From Herpetosiphon aurantiacus DSM 785 (GTDB lineage: Bacteria > Chloroflexota > Chloroflexia > Chloroflexales > Herpetosiphonaceae): a stretch of DNA of 64,000 nt. This document shows positions 1 through 9,359 of the stretch, one piece after another. Location of the stretch: positions 2,247,199 through 2,311,198 of the forward strand of contig CP000875.1 in the NCBI GenBank assembly GCA_000018565.1, written 5' to 3'. Position 1 is the stretch's first letter. The number at the start of each line of letters is the position of its first letter. The notes beneath the pieces were generated by a model, which did no database searches, was not told the DNA's origin, and saw only the letters and a program-made list of their open reading frames with translations. The translations under genes were made by a program, and so were the position numbers.

Positions 1-879
1 CACCTGCCATATAGCAATAAAATTGGCTTGATTATCGAAAAAACCGATGCTGAGCACTTGGATGTGGTGTTTAATATTCTCAATACCGTTCGCGCAGTTT
101 ATGGGGTGAATATTGAAGAGTTTGTGATCACCGATGAGGCGATCGGTGGGCGTTGTATTCAGCATAGTTCTGGCAGCTATGTTGGCAGTATCGACAATCC
201 GGCGACCTTATTCCGTGCTTGCGAGCAATTGATCGCCAAGGGTGTAACCGCAATTGCAGTCACCAGCAACATCCAAGATTTGCCTGCTGATAGCTATGCC
301 GAGCACTTTTCGGGCCGACATCCCAATCCAGTTGGTGGAGCCGAGGCGATTATCTCGCACCTGATCGCCAAGAAATATCGCTTGCCCGCCGCCCATGCCC
401 CGATGATTAACCTCAAGCAAATTGACCTTGAAGATCCGATTGTCGATGCCCGTGGCGCAGGCGAAATTACCTCGCACAGTGGGATGGCGAGCGTGCTAAT
501 TGGCTTAGCTCAGGCTCCGCAAATTACCGCTCGGCCAACTTGCCGCATCGCCGACACGATTAATATTAATAATGTTGTGGCAGTTGTGACACCTGCTAGT
601 GCCTTGGGTGGCATTCCGGTGTTGTATGCCCAAAAATTTAATATTCCCGTGATTGCAGTGCACAATAATGCCACAATTTTGGAGATTACGCCCGATCGCT
701 TCCCGCTTAATACCGTGATTGAAGTGCAAAATTATGCTGAAGCCGCCGGAATTATTATGGCGCTCAAGCGTGGCCTAAACTTGAAGAGTATCCTACGACC
801 GTTGGAAACCTTGCGCTATCAGCGTCAGGCAGTCGCTACGACTGTCGTAAACGATGCAATGATAGCTGAACTAGCCTAA
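1..879 (+). CDS. DUF3326 family protein, 5' end beyond the window
   Basis: The frame is already open at base 1; nine in-frame codons precede the first possible start (TTG at 28), so this is a C-terminal fragment of about 292 residues ending in TAA at 877-879. It resembles DUF3326 proteins, a conserved bacterial family of unknown biochemistry. Visible features are a glycine-rich segment (GGAEAI, SHSGMASV) and a Rossmann-like stretch with alternating hydrophobic strands near the C-terminus. Only 64 bases separate its stop from the small ORF that leads the NRPS genes, with no obvious terminator between, so co-transcription with the NRPS genes is possible. No catalytic role can be deduced and I assign none. 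The family call rests on overall resemblance and is moderately sure. Confidence 0.6.
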   Translation, partial: HLPYSNKIGLIIEKTDAEHLDVVFNILNTVRAVYGVNIEEFVITDEAIGGRCIQHSSGSYVGSIDNPATLFRACEQLIAKGVTAIAVTSNIQDLPADSYAEHFSGRHPNPVGGAEAIISHLIAKKYRLPAAHAPMINLKQIDLEDPIVDARGAGEITSHSGMASVLIGLAQAPQITARPTCRIADTININNVVAVVTPASALGGIPVLYAQKFNIPVIAVHNNATILEITPDRFPLNTVIEVQNYAEAAGIIMALKRGLNLKSILRPLETLRYQRQAVATTVVNDAMIAELA

Positions 880-943
880 CATCTTTGGTTGGCAACGATG
901 GATCTGGGTCGTAGCAATACGGCCCAGCTTGGAGTACCCGACT

Positions 944-1123
944 GTGACAGACCAACTTCCTTCAGCACTCCCGCTAGTTGCACCAACTAACCAACCTGAT
1001 CAATTCGATATGCTCCAGCGCTTGACTGGTTATACGCAGCATCAGCCTGAATTGCTCGCAATTGCAACCGAACATAAACGGTCACTCCTAGAGAAGCGTT
1101 TGAAACAATTACGAGGTGAATAA
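944..1123 (+). CDS. small helical ORF with NRPS docking-type tail
   Basis: A 59-residue ORF starting at GTG 944, chosen because GGAG (931-934) lies 9 bases upstream; an in-frame TTG at 929 would add five residues. Its last 15 residues, KRSLLEKRLKQLRGE, are identical to the C-terminus of NRPS1, and its stop overlaps the NRPS1 start in the same TAATG arrangement. The rest (Pro-rich N-terminus, then a predicted helix) matches nothing I recognise, and it lacks the conserved pattern of MbtH-like proteins. It may be a free-standing docking peptide, or the surviving 3' end of a lost upstream NRPS gene, since the identity with the end of NRPS1 begins abruptly at base 1074. Translation is plausible from the ribosome site and stop/start coupling, but a real function is unproven. 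Confidence 0.45.
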   Translation: MTDQLPSALPLVAPTNQPDQFDMLQRLTGYTQHQPELLAIATEHKRSLLEKRLKQLRGE

Positions 1124-4100
1124 TGTCTGAGCATTCAGATGATTCGTTGCGCAACCAGACTGATCCTGCATCTCGGCGAGTTCCGCTTTCGGCGGCCAAA
1201 AAAGCGCGGCTCGAAAAACGCCTGCGCGGTGATAGCGACAATCAGCAGGCTGAATCAAGCATTCCTCGCCTCGCGACCTATGATCAGGTGCCATTATCGT
1301 TTGCGCAAGAACGGCTGTGGTTTCTCAGCCAATACGAACCAACGAGCAGCAACGCCTATATTATTCCCTTGGCCGTGCGGATCGATGGCCCCATTGATCC
1401 ATCGCTGTTGGAGCAGGCTTTGCAATTGGTGGTGGATCGCCATGCCAGCTTCCGCACCACGTTTCATGCGCAGAATGGGGTGCCGTTTCAACGGGTTGCC
1501 CCACAGCTGCCGCTCAGGTTGCCCGTGCTTGGGCTGGACGTGGCTGATGCGAGCGATGAGGCGGCGGTGTTGCAGGTCGTGCTGGATCAGCTTGTACCGC
1601 TGTTGCAGCTACCGTTTGATCTTGAGCATGGGCCGTTGTTGCGAGCGACCTTACTGCGTTTAGCTGCCGAATCGCATGTGCTGCTGCTGATTTGCCATCA
1701 TATTATTAGTGATGGCTGGTCGATGGGGGTGCTGCTGCGCGATTTTGCCAGCTTTTTAGGCGCGTTACGCACCAATACTGCGCCGGATGTACCGCCGTTG
1801 GTGGTGCAAGCCCCGGATGTCGCGGTGTGGCAACGGCAACGCTTGCAAGGCCACTATCTGACGACACTCCAAGATTTTTGGAAGCAGCAGTTGGCGGATC
1901 TCGAACCATTGAATGTGCCTACCGATTTTGTCCGACCGGCCCAGCAATCCTATCGTGGGGCGACATTGAGTTTTCAGCTCCCCGCTGCGCTCAGCACCCA
2001 GCTTCAGCGTATGGCGCAACAGCATGATGTGACCCCATTTATGCTGCTGCTTGCCGCATTTCAGGCTTTTTTGGCGCGACTGAGTGGGCAACAGGATCTG
2101 GCGATTGGTTCCGTGCTAGCGAGTCGGGCCGATGCTGACCTTGATCCGGTGATTGGTTTTTTGGTGAATACCTGGACGTTGCGGAACAACATAGATGTAG
2201 CGCAGCCATTGGCGCAGCTCTTGCCCACGGTGCGACGTACCGTCCTGGCAGCGTTTGAGCACCGCGATTTACCGTTTGAGCAGGTGGTGCAACTGGTGCA
2301 ACCGGAGCGTGATCTGAGCCGTTCGCCCGTGTTTCAGGTGATGATGACCTATCAAAACGTGCCGCAACGGCAGATGGAATGGGGGGATGTTCGGTTGACC
2401 CCGATTAGCCTGCCCAGCACGGTGGCGAAATTCGACCTAACTCTGGCGCTGAGCGAAACCCCCGAGGGTTTTCGTGGGGTGATGGAATATCGGAGCGATT
2501 TATTTCGGCGCAGCACGATTGCCACGATGGTTGCGCGTTGGGAAATGTTTTTACACGGGATTGTGGCAGACTTTACCACGTCCATTGCCCGATTGCCGTT
2601 GGTCTTGCCTGCGGAACGCAGCTTATTGCTTGATACGTTGAATGCGACCACAACCGCCTACCCACACGATCAAAGCGTAGCAAGTTTGTTTGCCGAACAA
2701 GCCCGCCTGTGGCCGGAGCGGATTGCGCTTCGTTTTGGTGAGCACAGCCTCAGCTATCACGCGCTTGAGCAACGGGCCAACCAGCTAGCGCACCATCTGC
2801 AACTGCTGGGTGTTGGGCCAGAGCATGTGGTTGGTTTGTGTGTTGAGCGCTCGTTGGACTTAGTGGTGGCGATTCTGGCGATTCTCAAGGCTGGCGCAGC
2901 CTATGCCCCGGTCGATCCGAGTTATCCCGTTGAGCGTTTGGCCTGGATGCTGAGTGATTTACAGCCAACGGTGGTGATTGCACAGCACGGCGTGCTCGAC
3001 CGCTTACCGTCGGTTGCGTGTTCCGTGGTTGTGCTTGAAACCATAGCCGCGCACCTCGCAGCGTATCCCACGACTGCGCCAACCGTGGACATCAGCCCCG
3101 AAAATTTGGCCTATGTGATGTATACCTCTGGTTCAACAGGCCGACCCAAAGGGATTATGATCAATCAGCGGAACATTGTGCGATTGGTCCGCAACACCAC
3201 GTATGCGGCATTTGGGCCAGACCAGGTTGGGTTATTGCTGGCAACAGTGGCATTTGATGCTTCGACGTTCGAACTTTGGGGGTGTTTGCTGAATGGTGGA
3301 CGCTTAGTGATCGCCCCACCGCAGCAACTCAGCCTTGCCGAATTGGGCCACTTGGTGGAGCGCGAACAGATTACGACGCTCTGGTTGACCGCCGGATTGT
3401 TCCATCAAATGGTGGATCATGCGCTGGATCGATTGGGTTCGTTGCGTCAATTACTGGCCGGTGGCGATCGACTGTCGCCCGTGCATGTACACAAAGTGCT
3501 GGAACGCTGGCCGCAGTGTCGCCTGATTAATGGGTATGGCCCAACGGAAAACACCACATTTAGCTGTTGTCAGCAGCTTAGTGCAACCACTGACCTGGCG
3601 CAGGGCGTGCCGATTGGGCAGCCGATTGCGAACAGCACGGCCTATATTCTTGACCGGTTGTTGCAACTGGTTCCCATAGGGGTTGTAGGCGAACTGTATT
3701 TGGGTGGCGCAGGCTTAGCGCGAGGGTATTTAGCGCGTCCAGACCAGACGGCGGCGGCATTTATCCCGAACCCCATGAGCCAAACGGCGGGCGAACGCCT
3801 GTATCGCTCGGGGGATCTGGCGCGGTATCGCGATGATGGGACGATCGAATTTATTGGACGACGGGATCAGCAAGTCAAGGTACGCGGGTATCGGATTGAG
3901 CTGGAAGAAATCGTTGGCGTGTTGCTGGCACAACCACAGGTGGATGATGCGGTGGTGGTGGTGCGGGAGGATCGGGTTGGTGATCAGCGCTTGGTGGCCT
4001 ATCTGGTGGGTGACAATCCGGCGATTGAGCTGATTGAACAAGCGGTGCAAGGCCAGGTCCCGAGCTATATGCTCCCGAGTGCCTATGTTGTGCTTGATGC

Positions 4101-4290
4101 CTTGCCGTTGACGGCGAATGGCAAGGTTGATCGGCGGCGGTTGCCAGCGCCGAGCTATGCCGCCATCGCGAACGATGATCCGCCACAAACCGATTTAGAG
4201 CAGGCGATAGCGGCGATTTGGGCCGAGGTCTTGGCGGTGCCGAGCATTCAACGCCAGACCAACTTTTTCCAAGTAGGTGGACATTCGTTG
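1074..4290 (+). repeat. 3.2-kb tandem near-identical repeat, copy 1
   Basis: Copy 1 of a direct repeat with a period of 5069 bases (copy 2 at 6143-9359). It covers the last 15 codons of the small ORF, the TAATG junction and the first C-A-PCP module of NRPS1 as far as the PCP serine. Differences are few and clustered: around residues 20-45, one C-A linker patch (around 2560-2590) and scattered single bases. Identity stops abruptly just after the codons for GGHSL. Confidence 0.93.
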
Positions 4291-6192
4291 AGTGCAACTC
4301 AGTTGATTGTGCGGTTACGCCAAATGCTGAATCGCGATCTGCCCTTGCAATTATTGTTCGATTATCCTTATTTATATCAGCTTGCCGAGCAGCTTGAGCA
4401 GCAACCAACAGCCCTGCCAACCGCGATTCAACCAATTCCACGTCATCAGCGCCTGCCGTTAACGTCTGCCCAGCAACGGGTTTGGTTTTTTGAGCAATTA
4501 GTGCCCAATACGGCGATGTATACGATTGCTTTGCAACTACGATTAAGTGGCAAGCTTGAGCCAGCCTTGTTGCAACAGGCGATTAATCTGCTGATTGCTC
4601 GCCATGAGATCTTGCGAGCGTCGTTTCATGGGCAGGCTGGGCAGCCTTGGCTACACATTGCTAACCACTTAACGCTTGATCTAGAGTTGATTGATCTTCG
4701 GAAAATAGATATTGAACAGCAATCGATCGATGTTCAGAAAATATGCCAACGTTTAGCATATGCCAGCTATCAACTTGAGTATGCGCCCTTGCTGCGTTTT
4801 TGCTTAATCCAGCTTGGCGTACAAAGCGCGATACTATTATTCACTATTCAGCATAGTATTACCGATGCTTGGTCGATTGATCTGCTTTTGCAGGAGTTAT
4901 GGCAAATCTATGCTGATTTAATCCACCAGCGCCCGCTGAGCCTTGCTGAATTATCAGTGCAATATGTTGATTTTGCTGCTTGGCAAGCTGCTTGGTTGGC
5001 TACGCCCGCAGCGCAACGCCAGTTAAGCTACTGGCTTGAACAGCTCGCCGAAGCTCCACGCTTGTTGGCCTTACCAACCGATTATCCCCGCCCCGACAAC
5101 CAAACCTTTGCTGGCTCGGTGGTGAGCCTTGAATTACCTCAGCCTTTGACCCACGAGTTGCGTAGTTTGAGTCAACATCAGCATGTAACCTTGTTTATGT
5201 TGTTGTTGGCGGCTTTCAAGAGCTTGCTTTATCGCTACACTGGGCAAACTGATCTCTGCGTTGGTTCGCCGATTGCCAATCGTGGCCAGCCTGAGCTGCA
5301 AACAATGCTTGGCTTTTTTATCAATACCTTGGTGCTGCGTAGTCGCATTCAGCCAGCTTGGTCTTTTCTTGAGCTCTTGGCTACGGTGCGAGCCACAACC
5401 TTGGCTGCCTATGCCCAGCAAGATCTCCCCTTAGAAAAGATTATTGAACAGCTCAAACTAGAGCGCGATTTGAGTTATAACCCATTGTTTCAGGTGATGT
5501 TTAATTTTCGTCACGATTTTGCGATCAATCGCCAGCATTATGAGCTAGCGATTGAGGCTGAAATGTTGGCGAATGGTACATCAAAATTTGATTTAACTTT
5601 AGATGTAGCCGATCGTGGCTCCACGTTATTGCTATGGGTCGAATATAACTCGGCCTTGTTTGCCCCAGCGACGATTGAGCGGATGCTGGCACAATTTCAG
5701 GTCTTACTGAATAGCATTTGTGCGCATCCTGGGCAACAATTAAGTACACTGGAGCTGCGAACACCCAATCAAATTGCTCAGTTAGAACAAGCGCGAGTTG
5801 CGCTATTACAGCAACTTGAGCAGCATCCAGCGATTAGCCAAGCAGTTGTATTGGTTCGGCCCGATTTGCCGCAAGCCAACTGGGTCGTTGGCTATGTTGT
5901 CAAACAGCCAAATCAGCAGCTTGAGCTTGGTCAATTGCAGGCAAGTATCCAAACAACCTACCCATTGGTACAGTTGGCACTTTATGAAGTGCCCGATATG
6001 CCCTTGGATGCGGCTGGCACGGTTGACCACGCTGGATTAAGCAAGTATGGTCAGCCATTGCTTAACCAGCAATTACAGCAGCCCGCCGTGCAATCCCCGA
6101 CTGAAGCAATGCTTGCCGAAAAACGGGCTAAACTTTCCGCAGATAAACGGTCACTCCTAGAGAAGCGTTTGAAACAATTACGAGGTGAATAA
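1123..6192 (+). CDS. nonribosomal peptide synthetase 1: C-A(Val)-PCP-C-deltaA
   Basis: A 1689-residue NRPS. The N-terminal segment (1-50) contains a LEKRLRG helix. The first condensation domain (about 52-480) has an intact HHIISDG at 192-198. The adenylation domain (about 510-1000) shows YTSGSTGRPKG at 667-677, the A4 core starting at D712, NGYGPTENTT near 803 and NGKVDRR; my manual specificity code is DAFWLGGTFK, a valine code. The PCP has GGHSL with the phosphopantetheine serine at 1055. A second condensation domain (about 1105-1520) carries QHSITDA (1243-1249) in place of HHxxxDG. About 100 residues then resemble only the C-terminal adenylation subdomain, and the NGK lysine is replaced (AGT, T1633); no A core or PCP follows. 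The C-terminal helix repeats that of the small upstream ORF. Its stop overlaps the NRPS2 start (TAATG). DNA from about 4300 on looks more AT-rich than module 1, suggesting a different origin. Confidence 0.95.
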   Translation: MSEHSDDSLRNQTDPASRRVPLSAAKKARLEKRLRGDSDNQQAESSIPRLATYDQVPLSFAQERLWFLSQYEPTSSNAYIIPLAVRIDGPIDPSLLEQALQLVVDRHASFRTTFHAQNGVPFQRVAPQLPLRLPVLGLDVADASDEAAVLQVVLDQLVPLLQLPFDLEHGPLLRATLLRLAAESHVLLLICHHIISDGWSMGVLLRDFASFLGALRTNTAPDVPPLVVQAPDVAVWQRQRLQGHYLTTLQDFWKQQLADLEPLNVPTDFVRPAQQSYRGATLSFQLPAALSTQLQRMAQQHDVTPFMLLLAAFQAFLARLSGQQDLAIGSVLASRADADLDPVIGFLVNTWTLRNNIDVAQPLAQLLPTVRRTVLAAFEHRDLPFEQVVQLVQPERDLSRSPVFQVMMTYQNVPQRQMEWGDVRLTPISLPSTVAKFDLTLALSETPEGFRGVMEYRSDLFRRSTIATMVARWEMFLHGIVADFTTSIARLPLVLPAERSLLLDTLNATTTAYPHDQSVASLFAEQARLWPERIALRFGEHSLSYHALEQRANQLAHHLQLLGVGPEHVVGLCVERSLDLVVAILAILKAGAAYAPVDPSYPVERLAWMLSDLQPTVVIAQHGVLDRLPSVACSVVVLETIAAHLAAYPTTAPTVDISPENLAYVMYTSGSTGRPKGIMINQRNIVRLVRNTTYAAFGPDQVGLLLATVAFDASTFELWGCLLNGGRLVIAPPQQLSLAELGHLVEREQITTLWLTAGLFHQMVDHALDRLGSLRQLLAGGDRLSPVHVHKVLERWPQCRLINGYGPTENTTFSCCQQLSATTDLAQGVPIGQPIANSTAYILDRLLQLVPIGVVGELYLGGAGLARGYLARPDQTAAAFIPNPMSQTAGERLYRSGDLARYRDDGTIEFIGRRDQQVKVRGYRIELEEIVGVLLAQPQVDDAVVVVREDRVGDQRLVAYLVGDNPAIELIEQAVQGQVPSYMLPSAYVVLDALPLTANGKVDRRRLPAPSYAAIANDDPPQTDLEQAIAAIWAEVLAVPSIQRQTNFFQVGGHSLSATQLIVRLRQMLNRDLPLQLLFDYPYLYQLAEQLEQQPTALPTAIQPIPRHQRLPLTSAQQRVWFFEQLVPNTAMYTIALQLRLSGKLEPALLQQAINLLIARHEILRASFHGQAGQPWLHIANHLTLDLELIDLRKIDIEQQSIDVQKICQRLAYASYQLEYAPLLRFCLIQLGVQSAILLFTIQHSITDAWSIDLLLQELWQIYADLIHQRPLSLAELSVQYVDFAAWQAAWLATPAAQRQLSYWLEQLAEAPRLLALPTDYPRPDNQTFAGSVVSLELPQPLTHELRSLSQHQHVTLFMLLLAAFKSLLYRYTGQTDLCVGSPIANRGQPELQTMLGFFINTLVLRSRIQPAWSFLELLATVRATTLAAYAQQDLPLEKIIEQLKLERDLSYNPLFQVMFNFRHDFAINRQHYELAIEAEMLANGTSKFDLTLDVADRGSTLLLWVEYNSALFAPATIERMLAQFQVLLNSICAHPGQQLSTLELRTPNQIAQLEQARVALLQQLEQHPAISQAVVLVRPDLPQANWVVGYVVKQPNQQLELGQLQASIQTTYPLVQLALYEVPDMPLDAAGTVDHAGLSKYGQPLLNQQLQQPAVQSPTEAMLAEKRAKLSADKRSLLEKRLKQLRGE

Positions 6193-9100
6193 TGTCTGAG
6201 CATTCAGATGATTCGTTGCGCAACCAGACTGATCCTGCATCTCGGCGAGCTCCGCTTTCGGCGGCCAAAAAAGCGTGGCTCGAAAAACGCCTGCGCGGTG
6301 ATGGCACCACGCCGCCGCCGCAATCGAGTATTCCTCGCCTCGCGACCTATGATCAGGTGCCATTATCGTTTGCGCAAGAACGGCTGTGGTTTCTCAGCCA
6401 ATACGAACCAACGAGCAGCAACGCCTATATTATTCCCTTGGCCGTGCGGATCGATGGCCCCATTGATCCATCGCTGTTGGAGCAGGCTTTGCAATTGGTG
6501 GTGGATCGCCATGCCAGCTTCCGCACCACGTTTCATGCGCAGAATGGGGTGCCGTTTCAACGGGTTGCCCCACAGCTGCCGCTCAGGTTGCCCGTGCTTG
6601 GGCTGGACGTGGCTGATGCGAGCGATGAGGCGGCGGTGTTGCAGGTCGTGCTGGATCAGCTTGTACCGCTGTTGCAGCTACCGTTTGATCTTGAGCATGG
6701 GCCGTTGTTGCGAGCGACCTTACTGCGTTTAGCTGCCGAATCGCATGTGCTGCTGCTGATTTGCCATCATATTATTAGTGATGGCTGGTCGATGGGGGTG
6801 CTGCTGCGCGATTTTGCCAGCTTTTTAGGCGCGTTACGCACCAATACTGCGCCGGATGTACCGCCGTTGGTGGTGCAAGCCCCGGATGTCGCGGTGTGGC
6901 AACGGCAACGCTTGCAAGGCCACTATCTGACGACACTCCAAGATTTTTGGAAGCAGCAGTTGGCGGATCTCGAACCATTGAATGTGCCTACCGATTTTGT
7001 CCGACCGGCCCAGCAATCCTATCGTGGGGCGACATTGAGTTTTCAGCTCCCCGCTGCGCTCAGCACCCAACTTCAGCGTATGGCGCAACAGCATGATGTG
7101 ACCCCATTTATGCTGCTGCTTGCCGCATTTCAGGCCTTTTTGGCGCGACTGAGTGGGCAACAGGATCTGGCGATTGGTTCCGTGCTAGCGAGTCGGGCCG
7201 ATGCTGACCTTGATCCGGTGATTGGCTTTTTGGTGAATACGTGGACGTTGCGGAACAACATAGATGTAGCGCAGCCATTGGCGCAGCTCTTGCCCACGGT
7301 GCGACGTACCGTCCTGGCAGCGTTTGAGCACCGCGATTTACCGTTTGAGCAGGTGGTGCAACTGGTGCAACCGGAGCGTGATCTGAGCCGTTCGCCCGTG
7401 TTTCAGGTGATGATGACCTATCAAAACGTGCCGCAACGGCAGATGGAATGGGGGGATGTTCGGCTGACCCCGATTAGCCTGCCCAGCACGGTGGCGAAAT
7501 TCGACCTAACTCTGGCGCTGAGCGAAAGCCCCGAGGGTTTTCGTGGGGTGATGGAATATCGGAGCGATTTATTTCGGCGCAGCACGATTGCCACGATGGT
7601 TGCGCGTTGGGAAATGTTTTTACACGCGATTGTGGCTGAGGGTTCCACACCACTTGCCCGATTGCCGTTGGTCTTGCCTGCGGAACGCAGCTTATTGCTT
7701 GATACGCTGAATGCGACCACAACCGCCTACCCACACGATCAAAGCGTAGCAAGTTTGTTTGCCGAACAAGCCCGCCTGTGGCCGGAGCGGATTGCGCTTC
7801 GTTTTGGTGAGCACAGCCTCAGCTATCACGCGCTTGAGCAACGGGCCAACCAGCTAGCGCACCATCTGCAACTGCTGGGTGTTGGGCCAGAGCATGTGGT
7901 TGGTTTGTGTGTTGAGCGCTCGTTGGACTTAGTGGTGGCGATTCTGGCGATTCTCAAGGCTGGCGCAGCCTATGCCCCGGTCGATCCGAGCTATCCCGTT
8001 GAGCGTTTGGCCTGGATGCTGAGTGATTTACAGCCAACGGTGGTGATTGCACAGCACGGCGTGCTCGACCGCTTACCGTCGGTTGCGTGTTCCGTGGTTG
8101 TGCTTGAAACCATAGCCGCGCACCTCGCAGCGTATCCCACGACTGCGCCAACCGTGGACATCAGCCCCGAAAATTTGGCCTATGTGATGTATACCTCTGG
8201 TTCAACAGGCCGACCCAAAGGGATTATGATCAATCAGCGGAACATTGTGCGATTGGTCCGCAACACCACGTATGCGGCATTTGGGCCAGACCAGGTTGGG
8301 TTATTGCTGGCAACAGTGGCATTTGATGCTTCGACGTTCGAACTTTGGGGGTGTTTGCTGAATGGTGGACGCTTAGTGATCGCCCCACCGCAGCAACTCA
8401 GCCTTGCCGAATTGGGCCACTTGGTGGAGCGCGAACAGATTACGACGCTCTGGTTGACCGCCGGATTGTTCCATCAAATGGTGGATCATGCGCTGGATCG
8501 ATTGGGTTCGTTGCGTCAATTACTGGCCGGTGGCGATCGACTGTCGCCCGTGCATGTACACAAAGTGCTGGAACGCTGGCCGCAGTGTCGCCTGATTAAT
8601 GGGTATGGCCCAACGGAAAACACCACATTTAGCTGTTGTCAGCAGCTTAGTGCAACCACTGACCTGGCGCAGGGCGTGCCGATTGGGCAGCCGATTGCGA
8701 ACAGCACGGCCTATATTCTTGACCGGTTGTTGCAACTGGTTCCCATAGGGGTTGTAGGCGAACTGTATTTGGGTGGCGCAGGCTTAGCGCGAGGGTATTT
8801 AGCGCGTCCAGACCAGACGGCGGCGGCATTTATCCCGAACCCCATGAGCCAAACGGCGGGCGAACGCCTGTATCGCTCGGGGGATCTGGCGCGGTATCGC
8901 GATGATGGGACGATCGAATTTATTGGACGACGGGATCAGCAAGTCAAGGTACGCGGGTATCGGATTGAGCTGGAAGAAATCGTTGGCGTGTTGCTGGCAC
9001 AACCACAGGTGGATGATGCGGTGGTGGTGGTGCGGGAGGATCGGGTTGGTGATCAGCGCTTGGTGGCCTATCTGGTGGGTGACAATCCGGCGATTGAGCT

Positions 9101-9359
9101 GATTGAACAAGCGGTGCAAGGCCAGGTCCCGAGCTATATGCTCCCGAGTGCCTATGTTGTGCTTGATGCCTTGCCGTTGACGGCGAATGGCAAGGTTGAT
9201 CGGCGGCGGTTGCCAGCGCCGAGCTATGCCGCCATCGCGAACGATGATCCGCCACAAACCGATTTAGAGCAGGCGATAGCGGCGATTTGGGCCGAGGTCT
9301 TGGCGGTGCCGAGCATTCAACGCCAGACCAACTTTTTCCAAGTAGGTGGGCATTCGTTG
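6143..9359 (+). repeat. 3.2-kb tandem near-identical repeat, copy 2
   Basis: Copy 2 of the 5069-base-period direct repeat described at 1074-4290. It spans the end of NRPS1, the NRPS1/NRPS2 junction and the first module of NRPS2 as far as the PCP serine. After 9359 the two copies diverge completely: NRPS2 continues with its own PCP second half and module 2. Confidence 0.93.

Noticed and set aside
944-1123. The small ORF as an MbtH-like NRPS chaperone
   Set aside because: Size is similar but the conserved Trp-rich MbtH pattern is absent, and the similarity is to the NRPS1 C-terminus.
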